Notes: a model not told the origin generated them from the sequence alone. A stretch of 64,000 nucleotides of DNA from Paraburkholderia sp. BCC1886 (GCF_900996245.1 NZ_CAAJGK010000041.1:248001-312000), one strand, 5' to 3'. Counted from the stretch's first letter, positions 9,151-17,962 are shown. Numbers and translations: made by a program.

Positions 9151-10752
9151 ATGGTCGATTCGACTCTGGTCAAAGAGACTCGTCGTGAGGTCGGAACGAC
9201 TCACCTCGCGGTGCTCGACGCGCTAACGCCGCTCGTTCAGGATCTCGCCCGCGACTTGCCGGGCACCGAGCGCTATCGCCGTCTGCTCGATGCGCTGCGC
9301 TCGCTGTTCCCGGGCGACGCCGCGGCGCTGCTTCGTCTGGATGGCGACGTGCTGGTGCCGCTAGCCGTGGACGGCCTGAGCAGCGACACGCTTGGCCGCC
9401 GCTTTCGCGTGAGCGAGCATCCGCGCTTCGCGCAGCTTCTGTCGCGGCCGGAGCCCACGCGCTTCGCTGCGGATTCGCCTTTGCCCGATCCCTACGACGG
9501 GCTGGTCGAGGGCCTGGACGGCCAGCTCGAAGTGCACGACTGTCTCGGTTGCCCGCTGTTCATCCAGGGGCGCCCGTGGGGTCTGCTGACGCTCGACGCG
9601 TTGAATCCGGCCCAGTTCGACAATGTAGATATGGCCTGGCTGCAGGCCTTTCTCGGCCTCGCAGCCGCGACGGTCAGCGTGGTCGAACGCATCGAGACGC
9701 TCGCGCGTTCGAACGACGACGAGCGTCGGCGCGCGGAAGCGTATCGCCAGGCAAGTGGGGAAGGCGTGCGCGAAATGACCGGCAATAGCGAAGCGCTGCG
9801 TCGTCTGCTCGACGAGATTGCCGTGGTGGCCGGCAGCGATCTCACCGCGTTGATCACGGGCGAAACCGGTGTCGGCAAAGAACTCGTGGCGACCGCCATT
9901 CATGCGAGGTCGGCGCGCGCGAACAAGCCGCTTATCAGTCTGAATTGCGCGGCGTTGCCCGAGACGCTGGTCGAAAGCGAACTGTTCGGTCACGTGCGAG
10001 GCGCGTTCTCGGGGGCATCGGCGGACCGGCGTGGCAAGTTCGAACTGGCCGATGGCGGCACGCTGTTTCTGGACGAAGTCGGCGAACTGTCGCTCGCCGT
10101 GCAGGCCACGCTGCTGCGCGTGCTGCAGAACGGGCAATTGCAGCGGGTCGGCTCCGATGCCGCCCATACCGTCGACGTCCGGCTCATCGCCGCCACCAAT
10201 CGCGATCTGGCCGAGGAAGTGCGAGCGGGGCGGTTTCGCGCCGACTTCTATCATCGGCTGAGCGTTTATCCGATACGCGTGCCGCCGCTTCGCGAGCGGG
10301 GCAAAGACGTGCTGCTACTGGCCGGCACGTTTCTCGAAGAAAACCGTTCCCGCCTGGGGCTGCGCAGTCTTCGACTGGCAGCCGATGCGCAAGCTGCGTT
10401 GTTGCGCTACACGTGGCCGGGCAACGTACGCGAACTCGAGTATCTGATCGCACGCAGCGCGCTCAAGGCGCGCGCGGCCGATCGCGATAGACGCCGGATC
10501 CTGACGTTGAGCGCAGCCGACCTGGCGTTGTCGGCAGGCCTTGAACAGTCCAGCGACACCACGTCGGGGAACGCCGACAACCAGAGTGCAGCGTCGCAAC
10601 AGGATTTCCGCGCGGCGGTCACGGATTTCGAGCGGCAACTGGTCGAAGCTGCGTTGGCCCGGCACGAACAGAATTGGGCCGCGACGGCCCGCGCACTCGG
10701 ACTCGACCGGGCCAACCTGAACCGGCTGGCGCGGCGCCTTGGATTGAAATAA
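9151..10752 (+). CDS. norR: Nitric oxide-responsive sigma-54 activator NorR
   Basis: This protein of up to 533 residues has an N-terminal GAF domain (about 25-175) that in NorR senses NO through a non-haem iron. A sigma-54 interaction AAA+ domain follows (about 205-435; Walker A GETGVGKE, the GAFSGA loop and Walker B TLFLDEVGEL). A Fis-type helix-turn-helix (WAATARALGLDRANLNRL) lies at the C-terminus. The ATG at 9151 is the longest start, with a weak GGA upstream. Known NorR proteins begin about 20 residues later, near GTG 9211 (VLDALTPLV). Three GT-N7-AC boxes fall at 9154-9200, so the later start is quite possible. The gene is divergent from hmp, its likely target. Confidence 0.92.
   Translation: MVDSTLVKETRREVGTTHLAVLDALTPLVQDLARDLPGTERYRRLLDALRSLFPGDAAALLRLDGDVLVPLAVDGLSSDTLGRRFRVSEHPRFAQLLSRPEPTRFAADSPLPDPYDGLVEGLDGQLEVHDCLGCPLFIQGRPWGLLTLDALNPAQFDNVDMAWLQAFLGLAAATVSVVERIETLARSNDDERRRAEAYRQASGEGVREMTGNSEALRRLLDEIAVVAGSDLTALITGETGVGKELVATAIHARSARANKPLISLNCAALPETLVESELFGHVRGAFSGASADRRGKFELADGGTLFLDEVGELSLAVQATLLRVLQNGQLQRVGSDAAHTVDVRLIAATNRDLAEEVRAGRFRADFYHRLSVYPIRVPPLRERGKDVLLLAGTFLEENRSRLGLRSLRLAADAQAALLRYTWPGNVRELEYLIARSALKARAADRDRRRILTLSAADLALSAGLEQSSDTTSGNADNQSAASQQDFRAAVTDFERQLVEAALARHEQNWAATARALGLDRANLNRLARRLGLK
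9154..9200. promoter_or_regulatory. Three putative NorR enhancer boxes (GT-N7-AC)
   Basis: GT-N7-AC occurs at 9154-9164 (GTCGATTCGAC, a palindrome about its centre base), 9169-9179 and 9190-9200. Three spaced GT-N7-AC sites are the known NorR enhancer layout. They lie 43-94 bp upstream of the candidate hmp -24 element. They overlap the first codons of norR only if the 9151 start is used. Confidence 0.55.
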
Positions 10753-10844
10753 CCGGATTAAAGTACGGCTTGCTTCGGCCCGCATCTTGCTGCACTGCAA
10801 CGGCATGCCCGTGTCAACGTGCGTAACTTTTTCGAGGAAACACT

Positions 10845-11960
10845 ATGTCAACTGAATCCGCCAACGTCGATAGTTACCTGTTCGAACCCGTCCAGCTCGG
10901 TCCGCTGCAACTCGCCAACCGCATCGTGATGGCGCCGCTTACGCGAAGTCGCGCGAAAGAGGCGGATGTTCCCAGCGAACTCGCCATCGAGTACTACGCG
11001 CAACGCGCGACGGCCGGTCTGATTATTGCCGAGGCCACGCAGATTTCGCCGCAAGGTAAGGGCTACGTGTTCACGCCGGGCATTTACGATCGCGCGCAGA
11101 TCGAGGCATGGCAGCGTATTACCGAAGCCGTGCACGCGAAGGGCGGCCATATTTTCCTGCAACTGTGGCACGTGGGGCGGATTTCGCATCCTTCACTACA
11201 GCCGGACAATGCGTTGCCGGTTGCGCCATCGGCCATCAAGCCCGAAGGCCAGGCCTATACCGACGACGGCTTCGTGCCGCACGTCACGCCCCGGGCATTG
11301 GCGACTTCCGAACTCGCCGGTCTCGTCGAGCAATATCGGATTGCCGCGTTGAACGCGCAGGCGGCCGGCTTCGACGGCGTCGAGATTCACGCGGCCAATG
11401 GCTATCTGCTGGACCAGTTCCTGCGCGACAAGACCAATCAGCGTACCGACGCGTACGGCGGCTCCATCGCGAACCGCGCGCGCCTGTTGCTGGAAGTCGC
11501 GGATGCCGTGACCAGCGTATGGGGCGGCGAGCGCGTCGGCGTGCGGATTTCTCCGCTCAGCAGTTTCGGCGATATTGCCGACAGCAATCCCGAACCGCTG
11601 TTCAAGCATGTGGTGAAGGAACTCAGCGCGCGCAAGCTCGTGTATCTGCACGTGATCGAAGGCGAAACCGGCGGTACGCGCGAGGTGCCCGGCGGCTTCG
11701 ATCTGCAGGTGCTGCGCGAATCGTTCGACGGTCTGTTCATGGCGAACAACGGTTATGACAAGGAACTCGCGCAACGCGCGCTGAAGACCCGGCGCGCGGA
11801 TCTGATCGCGTTCGGCCGGCCGTTCATTTCCAACCCGGACCTGGTGACACGTCTGAAAACCGGCGCAAATCTCAACGAGCCGGACCCGGACACGATGTAC
11901 GGCGGCGGCGCCGAAGGCTACGTGGATTACCCGACCCTGGAACAGGAAGCGCAGCGTTGA
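10845..11960 (+). CDS. Old Yellow Enzyme family NADH:flavin oxidoreductase / alkene reductase
   Basis: This 371-residue FMN protein has a single TIM-barrel domain and resembles NemA/XenB-type reductases that reduce activated C=C bonds, nitro compounds and nitrate esters. Landmarks are PLTRSRA near residue 27, LQLWHVGRISHPSLQP around residue 105, the substrate-binding pair His-x-x-Asn in VEIHAANGYLLDQFL, and the C-terminal RADLIAFGRPFISNPDL phosphate-binding loop. The ATG follows TCGAGGAAACACT, a good ribosome-binding site. It starts 92 bp after norR on the same strand, so it may share NO/electrophile-stress expression, but no sigma-54 site was seen before it. nemA is plausible but not proven. 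Confidence 0.9.
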   Translation: MSTESANVDSYLFEPVQLGPLQLANRIVMAPLTRSRAKEADVPSELAIEYYAQRATAGLIIAEATQISPQGKGYVFTPGIYDRAQIEAWQRITEAVHAKGGHIFLQLWHVGRISHPSLQPDNALPVAPSAIKPEGQAYTDDGFVPHVTPRALATSELAGLVEQYRIAALNAQAAGFDGVEIHAANGYLLDQFLRDKTNQRTDAYGGSIANRARLLLEVADAVTSVWGGERVGVRISPLSSFGDIADSNPEPLFKHVVKELSARKLVYLHVIEGETGGTREVPGGFDLQVLRESFDGLFMANNGYDKELAQRALKTRRADLIAFGRPFISNPDLVTRLKTGANLNEPDPDTMYGGGAEGYVDYPTLEQEAQR

Positions 11961-12131
11961 GCGGTGCTCGTCTTGCGCGTCTCCCCGCGCATCTATTCTG
12001 CGATATCCGACACAGGCAAGACGTGAGCGGACGTTTCGGGTCTCAAGACGCTTCGATCCGGAAACGTCCGCATCCAGTTCCGGGGAAGCGTCGTACCTTG
12101 ACCTGATCGACCCGCGGTTCGGGTCGTGGCG

Positions 12132-12151
12132 CGCGCACCGTCCGGTGCGCG
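12132..12151. repeat. Strong GC hairpin upstream of the DUF4148-like gene
   Basis: CGCGCACCG and CGGTGCGCG form a 9-bp perfect inverted repeat around TC. There is no following T run, so it is not a standard terminator. It could end the OYE transcript weakly or act in the 5' leader of the next gene, which starts at 12227. Confidence 0.5.
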
Positions 12152-12226
12152 GGAACCCTCCGATGAATGCGCCCGCGTCGACGCTCACGACGACGCGTGC
12201 CGTCACGGTCGTACGGGGGACAGGTC

Positions 12227-13027
12227 ATGCAAGTCGGAATTGGAAAATACGTACTGACGGGTGCGGTGGTGGGTGCGGTGGCAATCGGGGCGTACATCAT
12301 GATTCCCGAACCCATGCACCGGTCGATGGACGATCTGGATGCGACGTCCGGCGAAACGTCCGCGCCGGCGACGCGCGCCAGCACGGTGAATCAGACGCCG
12401 GGCGCTACGACGAGCGGCGTCGTGACCAGAGAGCCTCGTGCGATCGGCACAACGGACGCAAGTGCGGTAACGGCAATGGAGCCCGCGCCGACAGTCGAGC
12501 AGGAACGGCCGCCGATGCTGAAGACGTCGCAGAGTGCGAACGTTGCGGCCAGAGCCGGCGCGCATCGCGGTGCCGTACATGCGAGTCGTGCGCCGGGTCG
12601 CAGCACGAGGGCGCGCGTCACGACGCAAGCTCAGGCAAACAAAGCGGGAGAGCCGACCTTCTTCGACGCAGCGCGCGGCGGGCGCGTGACGTCTGCGCCG
12701 GCCGTGCCCTCACCCGTGGTCAACCGGGCCGCAGCAGCGACCCCACAACCGCCGCTCATCCAGACGGCTCAACCGACGACATTGCCGACCACTGTGCCTC
12801 CGCGTTTAGCCGTTGAACCAACGCAGCAAGCGAGCACTGCGCCGTCCGCATCGGCCGCGCCCCCTGGCGGCACGGTCATCAAATCGGAAGACGGACCGAA
12901 GACCCGCGCCCAGGTCCGTGCGGAAATCGTCCGCGCGCGTGCCGATGGCGACTTGCCTGCGTTCGGTAATCCCGATCCTGCCGGACCCGGCGGTGCGCCC
13001 AGCATGACGACGACGCTGCGCCCTTGA
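12227..13027 (+). CDS. Membrane-anchored Pro/Ala/Thr-rich protein with DUF4148-like tail
   Basis: This 266-residue protein has one N-terminal hydrophobic segment (residues 6-23, YVLTGAVVGAVAIGAYIM), then a low-complexity Ala/Pro/Thr linker of about 190 residues. It ends with TRAQVRAEIVRARADGDLP, the motif of DUF4148, a family of small exported Burkholderiaceae proteins. Normally this motif directly follows a signal peptide, so the long linker is unusual. The start at 12227 follows GGGGGACAGGTC; the 20 extra Arg-rich codons upstream are not needed. It is probably periplasmic or cell-envelope located. The function is unknown. The gene stands alone between OYE and surE. Confidence 0.7.
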   Translation: MQVGIGKYVLTGAVVGAVAIGAYIMIPEPMHRSMDDLDATSGETSAPATRASTVNQTPGATTSGVVTREPRAIGTTDASAVTAMEPAPTVEQERPPMLKTSQSANVAARAGAHRGAVHASRAPGRSTRARVTTQAQANKAGEPTFFDAARGGRVTSAPAVPSPVVNRAAAATPQPPLIQTAQPTTLPTTVPPRLAVEPTQQASTAPSASAAPPGGTVIKSEDGPKTRAQVRAEIVRARADGDLPAFGNPDPAGPGGAPSMTTTLRP

Positions 13028-13061
13028 GGGCGCAGCGCCTTGTCGACGTCGCCAACGCCTT

Positions 13062-13841
13062 TTACCCCAACGCCTTCGAAAGCCGCTCGAAGATGCCGAG
13101 GTCGGTGCGATCGAACGCGAGCGGGGTGACCGACACACGCCCCGACGCGACCACGGCCGTTTCGCTATCCGGGTCGTTGACGCGTTTGCCTCGTTGAAAA
13201 CGCAACCAGTGGTAGTCGATACCGCGCGGATCGACTTGCGGCAACACGTCGATATCTTCGACGAGGCCCACGCCCTGACGGGTCGGCGTCAACGGTCCGG
13301 CCGCCGCGGCATCCACATCGGGGAAATTGATGTTCAGACACGTCGGCGCGTCGTGTCCGATCGCGAGCAACTGGCGGATCACGCCCGGCGCCAGCGCGCG
13401 CGCCGTGTCCCAGCGCACCTTGTCGCGATTGCTGAAAGTCTGGCTCAGCGCGAACGACGGCAGGCCGAGCAGCAGGCCCGTCATCGCGGCGCCGACGGTG
13501 CCGGAGAACATCGTTTCGACACCCAGGTTGCCGCCGCGATTCACGCCCGACAGAATCAGCGTGGGCGGCGCTTCGCGCATCAGATGGCGCACGCCCATCA
13601 CCACGCAGTCGCCCGGTGTGCCGCCGACGCCGAAACGCCGCTCGCCATGGCGGCTCACGCGCAACGGCGAATGCAGGCTGATCGAATGCGAGGTGCCGCT
13701 CTGATCGTGCTCGGGCGCGACTACCCACACTTCGTGCGCGAGTTCGGCGGCTACGGCTTCGAGTACGGCAAGACCAGGTGCATCGATACCGTCGTCGTTG
13801 GTCAGCAGTACGCGGGGCACTTTGGATTCGTCAGCGGACAT
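13062..13841 (-). CDS. surE: 5'/3'-nucleotidase SurE
   Basis: This 259-residue metal-dependent phosphatase removes phosphate from nucleoside 5'- and 3'-monophosphates and is linked to stationary-phase survival. The N-terminal metal site is clear (LLTNDDGIDAPG, with the DD pair), as are VVAPEHDQSGTSHSISL and the SGVNRGGNLG metal/phosphate loop. The length equals typical SurE (about 250). In many proteobacteria surE is followed by pcm and nlpD-rpoS. Here it stands with lrgB/lrgA upstream on the same strand, 66 bp away, and an unrelated gene downstream. Confidence 0.95.
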   Translation of the reverse strand: MSADESKVPRVLLTNDDGIDAPGLAVLEAVAAELAHEVWVVAPEHDQSGTSHSISLHSPLRVSRHGERRFGVGGTPGDCVVMGVRHLMREAPPTLILSGVNRGGNLGVETMFSGTVGAAMTGLLLGLPSFALSQTFSNRDKVRWDTARALAPGVIRQLLAIGHDAPTCLNINFPDVDAAAAGPLTPTRQGVGLVEDIDVLPQVDPRGIDYHWLRFQRGKRVNDPDSETAVVASGRVSVTPLAFDRTDLGIFERLSKALG

Positions 13842-13907
13842 CGCGGCAAACTCCTTTCAGAAAATAGCGGAGGCGTCATTATCCAGCGATCGACGCCAAC
13901 GTGTCGT

Positions 13908-14645
13908 TCAGGACAACCAGCGCGCCGCCAGCGGCATCAACACGGGCACCACGAACGCGGTGAATACACCGTTCAGGCCCATGCCGAGCCCCGCGAAAGC
14001 GCCCATTTCCTCGCTGACCTGGAAAGCTCGCGCGGTACCGATGCCATGCGACGCGATACCGAGCGCAAAGCCGCGCACTTCGGGCTCGACGATGCGCAGC
14101 GTATTGAGGATCGTGCGCGCGAACACCGCGCCGAACACGCCGGTCGAGATGACGAGCACGGCTGTCAATGAAGGAATCCCGCCGATCTCGGCGGCCACGG
14201 CCATCGCGATGGGCGTGGTGGCCGACTTCGGTGCGAGCGACGCCACCGTTGCATGCGAAGCGCCGAATAGCGCCGCGACGCCGACCGCCGACACGATCGC
14301 GGTCAACGACCCCGCCACGAGTCCGCCGAATAGCGGCCACGCGAAGCGCCGCAGCTTGGGCCACTGCCGGTAGAGCGGCAACGCGAGCGCGACCGTCGCC
14401 GGGCCGAGCAGGAAGTGGACGAACTGCGCGCCTTCGAAATACGTCGCGTAGGGCGTGTGGGTGATTTCGAGCAGCGCCACCAGCAAGGCCACGGCGATCA
14501 GTACCGGATTCGCGAGCGGATTGAAGCGTGCCTTCGCATAGATGCCTTGGGCGATCAGATAGGCGATCAGCGTGATGGTCAAACCGAGCAACGGACTCGC
14601 GGCAAGGTAGACCCAGATCGCACCGAGTCTCGGCAGCGCGCTCAT
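13908..14645 (-). CDS. lrgB: LrgB/CidB family membrane protein
   Basis: This 245-residue protein has about seven membrane helices. The family motif is present: SLAPKSATTPIAMAVA followed by GIPSLTAVLVISTGVFGA and RGFALGIASHGIGTARAF. LrgB/CidB proteins partner LrgA/CidA holin-like proteins in control of murein hydrolase activity; related pairs move pyruvate or glycolate. The start ATG at 14645 overlaps the lrgA stop by four bases (ATGA), so the two are translationally coupled. The longer frame upstream is the lrgA gene in another frame. Confidence 0.9.
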   Translation of the reverse strand: MSALPRLGAIWVYLAASPLLGLTITLIAYLIAQGIYAKARFNPLANPVLIAVALLVALLEITHTPYATYFEGAQFVHFLLGPATVALALPLYRQWPKLRRFAWPLFGGLVAGSLTAIVSAVGVAALFGASHATVASLAPKSATTPIAMAVAAEIGGIPSLTAVLVISTGVFGAVFARTILNTLRIVEPEVRGFALGIASHGIGTARAFQVSEEMGAFAGLGMGLNGVFTAFVVPVLMPLAARWLS

Positions 14646-15013
14646 GATGCGCTCCGCGCGGTGACCGTATCGCGTCGTTGCCGACGCATCAATGCGCGCG
14701 TGACGAGCGCCGCGACCGCGATGGCGAGCGTCGTGCTCACGGCGATGGAGACGATCACCGCCAGCGCATCGCCGCGAATGCGACTCGCCGATACCATGAT
14801 GCCGACCCCGGCCGGCACGAAGAGCAAGGACAGATGACGCAGCAGTTCGAGCGAGGTCGGCTCGATGGCGTCGGCAGTCCGCGGTCGCAGCATCAGGAAG
14901 CCGAATAGCAGCAACATGCCGATCACGGGTCCGGGCACCGGCAGGTGGAACAGGTACGACACGCCTTCTCCAAGGCATTGAAACGTGAGTAGGACGGCAA
15001 ACGCGGCCAGCAT
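14642..15013 (-). CDS. lrgA: LrgA/CidA family holin-like protein
   Basis: This 123-residue protein has four membrane helices and carries the CidA/LrgA motif LPVPGPVIGMLLLFGFL followed by LSLLFVPAGVGIMV. It is the holin-like partner of the LrgB protein encoded immediately downstream with a 4-base overlap. The start at 15013 is preceded by CTGGAGACCTTC, a good Shine-Dalgarno; upstream start codons would only add a non-conserved leader. No LytSR-type regulator is adjacent. Confidence 0.88.
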   Translation of the reverse strand: MLAAFAVLLTFQCLGEGVSYLFHLPVPGPVIGMLLLFGFLMLRPRTADAIEPTSLELLRHLSLLFVPAGVGIMVSASRIRGDALAVIVSIAVSTTLAIAVAALVTRALMRRQRRDTVTARSAS

Positions 15014-15159
15014 GAAGGTCTCCAGACATGAAACGGAAAATGCGGTCATTGTGTACCATGCAGGCTGCTTCGCGCGCATGGCCCGGTCAGGCGAGCAGTA
15101 GCCCGATCGTGCAGTGGACGATCGCGCGCCCTCCATCACGATGCCAAGGATGACCCGCC

Positions 15160-16326
15160 ATGCAGATAGCCGCCTTCAAGATCGACGTGCCCGATGCGGA
15201 CCTCGACGATCTGCGCCGGCGCATCCGCGCGACGCGTTGGGCGCCGCTCACGCCGGCACCGGCGTGGCAGCAGGGCACCGACTCCGCGTGGCTGCGTGAA
15301 CTCGCGCACTACTGGTCCGACGTGTTCGACTGGCGTGCCGCCGAACGCAGGCTGAACCGTCAACCGCAATTTCTGGCCGACGTGAACGGCCAGCGCGTGC
15401 ACTTCGTGCATCGGCGCGGTGTGGGCCCGGCGCCTTATCCGCTAGTCATCACGCATGGCTGGCCTGGGTCGTTCTTCGAGTTTCACGATCTGATCGAACG
15501 GCTCGCCGACCCGGCTGCGTTCGGCGGCGATCCCGCCGATGCGTTCGACGTCGTGGTGCCGTCGTTGCCCGGCTTCGGGTTTTCGCCGGCGCCGTCCGCC
15601 GCCGGGATATCGGCGCATCAGGTGGCCGATCTGTGGACGGCGTTGATGCACGGTCTCGGCTATGAACGCTTCGGCGCACAGGGCGGCGATATCGGCTCGG
15701 GTGTGTCGGCCGCACTTGCGGCACGGCATGCCGACGTGGTCGACGGAATCCATCTGAACTACGTGCCCGGTACGTACGAACCTGCCGTGACTGCGGCTCA
15801 ACAGCCGCTTACGCCGGAAGAGGAAAAATTCCTGCAGGAGAAGAACGAATGGTTCGCGCAGGAAGGCGCGTATGGGCATATGCACAGCACCAAGCCGGCG
15901 ACGCTCGCCGCTTCGCTCAACGATTCGCCGGTGGGACTGGCCGCATGGATTGCCGAGAAGTTTCGCTCATGGAGCGATTGCGGTGGCGACGTGGAGCGCG
16001 TGTTTTCGAAAGACGACTTGCTGACGAATATTTCGATCTACTGGCACACCCAAAGCATCGGCCCGTCGACGCAGATGTATTGGGAAAACCGTCTGCAGCC
16101 GATGAGTTTCGCCGGACGCGAACGTGTCGTGCCGCCGGTCGGCTTCGCGCATTTTCCGCACGAGTTGAGTCACCCGCCGCGTAGCTGGCTCGAACGCACG
16201 TTCAACGTCGTGCAGTGGACCGAGATGCCGCGCGGCGGCCATTTCGCCGCGATGGAGCAGCCTGAACTGCTCGCTCACGAGATTCGGACTTTCTTCCGCG
16301 GGGTGCGTGGCGCTTCTCGGGTTTGA
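15160..16326 (+). CDS. Epoxide hydrolase, alpha/beta-fold with EHN domain
   Basis: This 388-residue protein has an N-terminal epoxide-hydrolase-type domain (about 1-105; IDVPDADLDDLRRRIRATRW) and a C-terminal alpha/beta hydrolase fold. The oxyanion loop HGWPGSFFEF, the nucleophile Asp in AQGGDIGSGV and the base His in RGGHFAAMEQPE form the epoxide-hydrolase active site. It should open epoxides to diols, by a covalent ester to Asp. The ATG follows CAAGGATGACCCGCC. It is divergent from lrgA. The stop lies in a 13-bp tandem repeat shared with the end of the convergent ureohydrolase gene. The substrate is unknown. Confidence 0.9.
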   Translation: MQIAAFKIDVPDADLDDLRRRIRATRWAPLTPAPAWQQGTDSAWLRELAHYWSDVFDWRAAERRLNRQPQFLADVNGQRVHFVHRRGVGPAPYPLVITHGWPGSFFEFHDLIERLADPAAFGGDPADAFDVVVPSLPGFGFSPAPSAAGISAHQVADLWTALMHGLGYERFGAQGGDIGSGVSAALAARHADVVDGIHLNYVPGTYEPAVTAAQQPLTPEEEKFLQEKNEWFAQEGAYGHMHSTKPATLAASLNDSPVGLAAWIAEKFRSWSDCGGDVERVFSKDDLLTNISIYWHTQSIGPSTQMYWENRLQPMSFAGRERVVPPVGFAHFPHELSHPPRSWLERTFNVVQWTEMPRGGHFAAMEQPELLAHEIRTFFRGVRGASRV

Positions 16327-16374
16327 ATCTCGGGCTTGAATTTCGGGCTTGAATCTCGGGCTTGAATCTCAGCG
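16323..16374. repeat. Tandem 13-bp repeat spanning two convergent stop codons
   Basis: Four copies of a 13-bp unit (TTGAATCTCGGGC, one with a single change and the last with three changes) run head-to-tail from 16323 to 16374. The first copy supplies the stop of the epoxide hydrolase gene and the fourth supplies the stop of the minus-strand ureohydrolase gene. Each TTGA unit offers another in-frame or near-frame stop. Confidence 0.85.
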
Positions 16375-17310
16375 CACGTAACGCTTCGCAAACAGGCAGA
16401 GCATTTCGTACATCAAGGTCGCCGCAACCAGCGCGGTGTTGCCGCTCGGGTCGTACGGCGGCGACACCTCGACCACATCGCCGCCAATCCAGTTCAACCC
16501 GTCGAGTCCGCGCAGCAGCGCCAGGGTTTCGCGGGTCGTCAGTCCGCCGATTTCGGGCGTGCCCGTGCCCGGCGTGAACACCGGATCGAGCCCGTCGACA
16601 TCGAGCGACAGATACACCGGCGCATCGCCGACGACGCGGCGCGCTTCCTCCGCGATAGCGGCGGCACCGACAGCATCGAACTCCTCGATGAACACCACGC
16701 GCATGCCGTTATCGAGCGAATAGCGCCAGCCTTCATCCGAATTCTGCGCACCGCGTATGCCGATCTGAATGGTCCGCTTCGGATCGAGCAGCCCGGCTTC
16801 GACTGCGCGGCGAAACGGCGCGCCGTGCGTGAATTTCGATCCCTTGAAACTGTCCCAGGTATCGGTGTGTGCATCGATATGCACGAGCGCGATCGGCTCC
16901 TTGCGCGCCATCGCCTGAAAAATCGGGTACGTGATGGAGTGATCGCCGCCTGCGCTCAGCGGAATTTTGCCGGCCGCGAACACCGGTTCGAAGAAGCGGC
17001 GAATATCTTCGTGCGCGCGTTCCAGATGGTAGAGATCCGTAAATGGCACGTCGCCGATATCGCCGACACGGCAGGCGTCGAACGGGTTGAAGCGGGTCAC
17101 GTGATGCGTCGAACGCGTCAGCGTCGACATGTTGCGGATTTCGCGCGGACCGTAACGCGCACCCGGCCGCGCGGTGACGCCTCCGTCGAACGGGACGCCC
17201 GCGAGCACGATATCCAGCGCGTTCAGATCGGTGCAGGGCGGCACCCGCAGGAAAGTCGGAATACCGCTGAAACGCGGCAGATGCATCTGCGAGAGGTCGG
17301 TGCCTGACAC
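16369..17310 (-). CDS. Agmatinase-family ureohydrolase
   Basis: This 313-residue binuclear-metal hydrolase belongs to the arginase/agmatinase superfamily. The metal ligands are all visible: GGDHS, DAHTDTWD and DVDGLDP. The region FTPGTGTPEIGGL is typical of agmatinase-like members. It should release urea from a guanidino compound. Agmatine, guanidinobutyrate, guanidinopropionate and guanidine are all possible, and the sequence alone does not decide. The start was placed at GTG 17310, eight bases after AGGA; ATG 17286 lacks a site and longer starts run into the regulator gene. It is the last gene of an eight-gene operon with a PuuR-like regulator and an amino-acid ABC importer, which favours agmatine or a similar compound. 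Confidence 0.88.
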   Translation of the reverse strand: MSGTDLSQMHLPRFSGIPTFLRVPPCTDLNALDIVLAGVPFDGGVTARPGARYGPREIRNMSTLTRSTHHVTRFNPFDACRVGDIGDVPFTDLYHLERAHEDIRRFFEPVFAAGKIPLSAGGDHSITYPIFQAMARKEPIALVHIDAHTDTWDSFKGSKFTHGAPFRRAVEAGLLDPKRTIQIGIRGAQNSDEGWRYSLDNGMRVVFIEEFDAVGAAAIAEEARRVVGDAPVYLSLDVDGLDPVFTPGTGTPEIGGLTTRETLALLRGLDGLNWIGGDVVEVSPPYDPSGNTALVAATLMYEMLCLFAKRYVR

Positions 17311-17320
17311 GTTGGAATTC

Positions 17321-17962
17321 CTAGAAGGTGGGCGGTGTGTTGATCCACAGCACCCGTGTGACGACGTCGCCGGGATTGCGATAACTGTGCGGTACGTTGC
17401 TTGGAAAATAGAACGAGTCGCCGGGTTGCAGGCGATAAAGCTCGGCATCGAGCGTCAGTTCCAGTTCGCCTTCGATCACGTAGCCGAGTTCTTCACCGAC
17501 GTGCGAGATCTGCTCGTCGCTGCTCGAGTGCGGCTCGATCACGTGAATATCGCCTTGCAGCAACTGACCGGGCGCCGGCACGACCACGCGTTCCAGCACG
17601 ATCGAACCCTGCTTGCCGGCCGTCGGGAAACTGACCGACGGCCGCGCGTTCGCGCGCTGCACCGGCGACGTGTTGATGTCGGGCCCCGACACCAGCTGGG
17701 CGATGTTGGTGGATAGCGCGAGCGCCAGCCGGTGCAGCGTGGCGAGCGAGGGCGTGGCGTGACCGCCTTCCACTTTCGATAGCAGGCTTTCCGAGCAACC
17801 GGCCGCCTCGGCGAGCGCCTTCAGCGTCAGTTGGCGCACCATGCGCGCGTGCTTCAGACGGACGCCGAGCGAATCGCTGGGCGCGGCCGGCGAGGTCGCG
17901 ACGGCCGGCGCGGCGGCTGGCCGGCCGCGGCGCCTGGGGGGAGTCGTTTTTATGGTTGCCAC
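17321..17962 (-). CDS. XRE-cupin transcriptional regulator (PuuR-like)
   Basis: This 213-residue protein has a basic N-terminal tail, an HTH_XRE domain (about 35-90; LTLKALAEAAGCSESLLSKVE) and a C-terminal cupin_2 domain (about 140-210; HVGEELGYVIEGELELTLD). The layout is that of PuuR, which represses putrescine use and binds its ligand in the cupin. Here it lies 10 bp before an agmatinase-type gene whose product would be an amine such as putrescine, so ligand and target can be guessed. The start is GTG 17962, five bases after AGGG. A palindrome at 23145-23157 in front of the operon is a possible operator. Confidence 0.88.
   Translation of the reverse strand: MATIKTTPPRRRGRPAAAPAVATSPAAPSDSLGVRLKHARMVRQLTLKALAEAAGCSESLLSKVEGGHATPSLATLHRLALALSTNIAQLVSGPDINTSPVQRANARPSVSFPTAGKQGSIVLERVVVPAPGQLLQGDIHVIEPHSSSDEQISHVGEELGYVIEGELELTLDAELYRLQPGDSFYFPSNVPHSYRNPGDVVTRVLWINTPPTF

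Noticed and set aside
7861..9204. Longer hmp start at 9204
   Set aside because: It would add 54 non-globin residues, cross the candidate sigma-54 promoter and run through the norR start region; the start at 9042 gives standard length.
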